Positions 5,254 to 6,515 of a DNA stretch of 6,515 nt are shown here, piece after piece (the first letter of the stretch is position 1; each line of letters begins with the position of its first letter). Position numbers and translations under genes: made by a program. The notes beneath the pieces were generated by a model. The model was not told the origin of the DNA. It saw only the letters and a program-made list of their open reading frames with translations, and did not search any database. The stretch comes from Candidatus Dormiibacterota bacterium (lineage in GTDB: Bacteria; Chloroflexota; Dormibacteria; Aeolococcales; Bog-877), in assembly GCA_003132265.1 (NCBI GenBank), contig PKXE01000214.1, forward strand, positions 2,413 through 8,927, given 5' to 3'.

Positions 5254-5928
5254 ATGTCTGACGAGCACCGCGTTGCCGGCTTCCGGCTCGGGATCTACGT
5301 GTTTGAGGACGCCGAGATAGTCGACTTCAGCGCCCCCTACGGAGTCTTCTCGGTGGCGCGGCGCTGGGATCCGAGCCTCGATGTCTTCTTCATCGCCGAG
5401 TCGATGCGGCCAGTTCAGGCCCAGGCCGGTTTCACGATCTTGCCGAACTACAGCTTCAACGACCGGCCGGCAGTCGACGCATTCCTGATCCCCGGCGGCG
5501 CCGGCACCCGGCAGGAGACGTACAACCGCCGCCTGCACGAGTACATTCGCGCTCTCCCCGAGAGCACCCTGCTGGCGGCCCTGTGCACCGGCCCCTGGGT
5601 CTACGCGCAAATGGGACTGCTGGACGGCCTGGCAGCCACCGCGCGGAAGGAGGGAGACCCTCAGGAGTTGAGCAGCCGCGGGATGGTCCCCATCGATCGC
5701 TTGGCCGTGCTCGCCCCCAAGGCCGTGATCAACCGAGCTCGGATAGTGGACAGTGGCCGCATCATCACCGCTGCGGGGATCAGCTCCGGCATGGAGTTGG
5801 GGTTCCATCTGCTGCGTCGGGCCGGCTTCGACGAGAGCTTCCGCCGCGAAGTGGCGCGGGTCATGGAGTACCTCGACGCATACGACATTCGTAAGGATAG
5901 CCTGGAATTGTCCGCGGCACTGGAGTAG
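5254..5928 (+). CDS. DJ-1/PfpI superfamily protein, isonitrile-hydratase-like branch
   Basis: The 224-residue protein has the DJ-1/PfpI glutamine-amidotransferase-like fold. An N-terminal VFEDAEIVDFSAPYGVF (residues 16-32, D24) and AFLIPGGAGTRQE (76-88) resemble the branch with cyclohexyl-isocyanide (isonitrile) hydratase and the GlxA regulators' sensor domain. The nucleophile elbow is AALCTGPW, making C111 the likely active cysteine. The AATARKE block (127-133) and the C-terminal SSGMELGFHLL (177-187) are usual for the branch. There is no AraC-type DNA-binding domain, so it is a stand-alone enzyme or chaperone-like protein, not a GlxA regulator. The ATG at 5254 has an excellent Shine-Dalgarno AGGAGGG (5239-5245). 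It lies 100 nt after folE on the same strand. Isonitrile hydration, glyoxalase-type or repair activities are all known in the superfamily, and sequence alone does not choose among them. Confidence 0.9.
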   Translation: MSDEHRVAGFRLGIYVFEDAEIVDFSAPYGVFSVARRWDPSLDVFFIAESMRPVQAQAGFTILPNYSFNDRPAVDAFLIPGGAGTRQETYNRRLHEYIRALPESTLLAALCTGPWVYAQMGLLDGLAATARKEGDPQELSSRGMVPIDRLAVLAPKAVINRARIVDSGRIITAAGISSGMELGFHLLRRAGFDESFRREVARVMEYLDAYDIRKDSLELSAALE

Positions 5929-5929
5929 G

Positions 5930-5948
5930 GCGCATGGCGGAGATGCGC
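5930..5948 (+). terminator. Perfect 6-bp stem-loop immediately after the DJ-1-like stop codon
   Basis: GCGCAT (5930-5935) and ATGCGC (5943-5948) pair perfectly around a 7-nt loop, starting two bases after the stop codon. There is no following T-run. Position suggests a U-less terminator or 3'-end stabiliser. The rest of the stretch 5949-6019 shows nothing clear apart from the reading frame that continues into the next gene. Confidence 0.35.
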
Positions 5949-6019
5949 TGGCGGTGGCCACGCGCCCGCTGGAGCGGTGCGCCGTCCACCTCGGGAGTCG
6001 GATCGATGGGGAGACTACT

Positions 6020-6515
6020 TTGCCAGCGACCGCGAGCGGTTCGCTCAGTCCACAGGCAGATGGAAATGTGGTGGCCAGCACCACCAGTGCGGAGAGCTTT
6101 CCACCGCCCCGGGCCAGGGTAAACCCGGCCCAGAGTGCTGTCAGCACCCCATCCCGGCTGACGCTCCTGACAGTGGGGCACGGAACCGCCAGCCGTGAGA
6201 AGTTCACCAGCCTGATCGAGCGGGCTAGAGTCCAGTCGTTGGTGGACGTGCGAAGCGTCCCCGGGAGCCGGCGCAACCCGCAGTTCGGACGCCTAGAACT
6301 TGAAGCGTGGATTCCAGACACCGGGATCTCCTATCGCTGGGAGCCGGAACTCGGCGGCTTTCGTCGCGGGGACAAGGACTCCGCGAATGTGGCCCTCCGG
6401 CACCCCGCCTTCCGAGGTTACGCGGACTACATGGCCAGCGACCCCTTCCGACATGCCCTGAGCGCTGTCCTGGCTGACGACACCCGGCGCCGGGTGTGTG
6501 TCATGTGTGCCGAAA
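6020..6515 (+). CDS. DUF488 family protein, cut by right window edge; start uncertain
   Basis: This frame is open to the right edge and shows 165 codons from the proposed start. The DUF488 pattern is clear from about residue 48: LTLLTVGHGTASREKF, SLVDVRSVPGSRRNPQFG, ISYRWEPELGGFRRG, HPAFRGYADYM and CVMCAE. These match the family's TIGHS-type strand, DVR..P.SR, LGG.R, frGYadyM and mC.E motifs. The family has no well established biochemical role that I know. The start is unclear. TTG at 6020 has GGGGAG six nt upstream and would give a proline-rich leader of about 47 residues. GTG at 6068 or 6071 is possible. GTG at 6173 would cut into the first conserved strand. Homologues usually begin close to the GHG/GHS motif, so part of 6020-6150 may be leader sequence. 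It follows the DJ-1-like gene on the same strand by about 90 nt. The family call is secure. Confidence 0.82.
   Translation, partial: MPATASGSLSPQADGNVVASTTSAESFPPPRARVNPAQSAVSTPSRLTLLTVGHGTASREKFTSLIERARVQSLVDVRSVPGSRRNPQFGRLELEAWIPDTGISYRWEPELGGFRRGDKDSANVALRHPAFRGYADYMASDPFRHALSAVLADDTRRRVCVMCAE
6111..6131 (+). repeat. Strong hairpin ahead of the DUF488 core
   Basis: GGGCC (6111-6115) and GGCCC (6127-6131) enclose GGG and CCC (6117-6119, 6124-6126) with one bulged A and a TAAA loop, an 8-bp GC stem. It lies 24 nt before the first conserved DUF488 codons, where it would be coding only if the gene starts upstream of it. It could be a leader structure or a terminator for the preceding operon. 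Confidence 0.35.
6135..6147. repeat. Perfect 13-bp inverted repeat GTGCTGTCAGCAC
   Basis: GTGCTG and CAGCAC face each other around a single T, three bases after the GGGCC hairpin. The one-base centre favours a DNA dyad for a dimeric protein over an RNA hairpin. Two symmetric elements back to back just before the DUF488 core hint at regulatory sequence here, but chance in GC-rich coding DNA cannot be excluded. Confidence 0.3.

Noticed and set aside
5934..6122. Small 62-codon plus-strand frame after the DJ-1-like gene
   Set aside because: Its ATG lies inside the post-stop stem-loop, the ribosome site is weak, the composition is Arg/Trp/Pro-rich, and it overlaps the open frame leading into DUF488.
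5248..6321. Long minus-strand frame of about 357 codons opposite the DJ-1-like and DUF488 genes
   Set aside because: Antisense to two recognisable protein families, no domain match by eye, and no good ribosome binding site.

Overview
The window is GC-rich, densely packed DNA. GTG and TTG starts, G/C-ending codons, a probable leaderless promoter, and families common in actinobacteria (Rieske-DUF2231 protein, long-form transaldolase, AhpD-like CMD protein next to AlkA) suggest a chromosomal segment of an actinomycete-like bacterium. That placement is inference; no rRNA or other taxonomic marker is present. I see no tRNA, rRNA, CRISPR array, transposase or integrase.

Layout: two divergent gene blocks flank a short AT-rich intergenic region near 3726-3808. 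Leftwards (minus strand) run a Rieske-DUF2231 membrane protein (2817-3725), an unrecognised 67-residue protein (2593-2796), a transaldolase whose GTG start abuts the previous stop codon (1456-2592), a 61-residue CPxCG zinc-ribbon-like protein (1177-1362), a carboxymuconolactone decarboxylase/AhpD-like protein (632-1081) and the N-terminal part of an AlkA-type DNA glycosylase that leaves the window (1-571). Rightwards (plus strand) run a cysteine-rich winged-helix regulator resembling the SufR group (3809-4480), a GTP cyclohydrolase I overlapping it by 17 nt (4464-5153), a DJ-1/PfpI-superfamily protein of the isonitrile-hydratase-like branch (5254-5928) and a partial DUF488 protein (about 6020 to the right edge).

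Possible logic (inference): a redox-sensing or Fe-S-binding regulator sits between, and may control, a Rieske membrane protein operon on one side and a FolE plus DJ-1 operon on the other. Transaldolase (pentose phosphate pathway, NADPH supply), the AhpD-like CxxC protein and AlkA would fit an oxidative or electrophile stress theme. No single gene here is outside known families apart from the two small ORFs. The novelty, if any, lies in the combination, the altered cysteine set of the regulator, and the compact shared promoter region.
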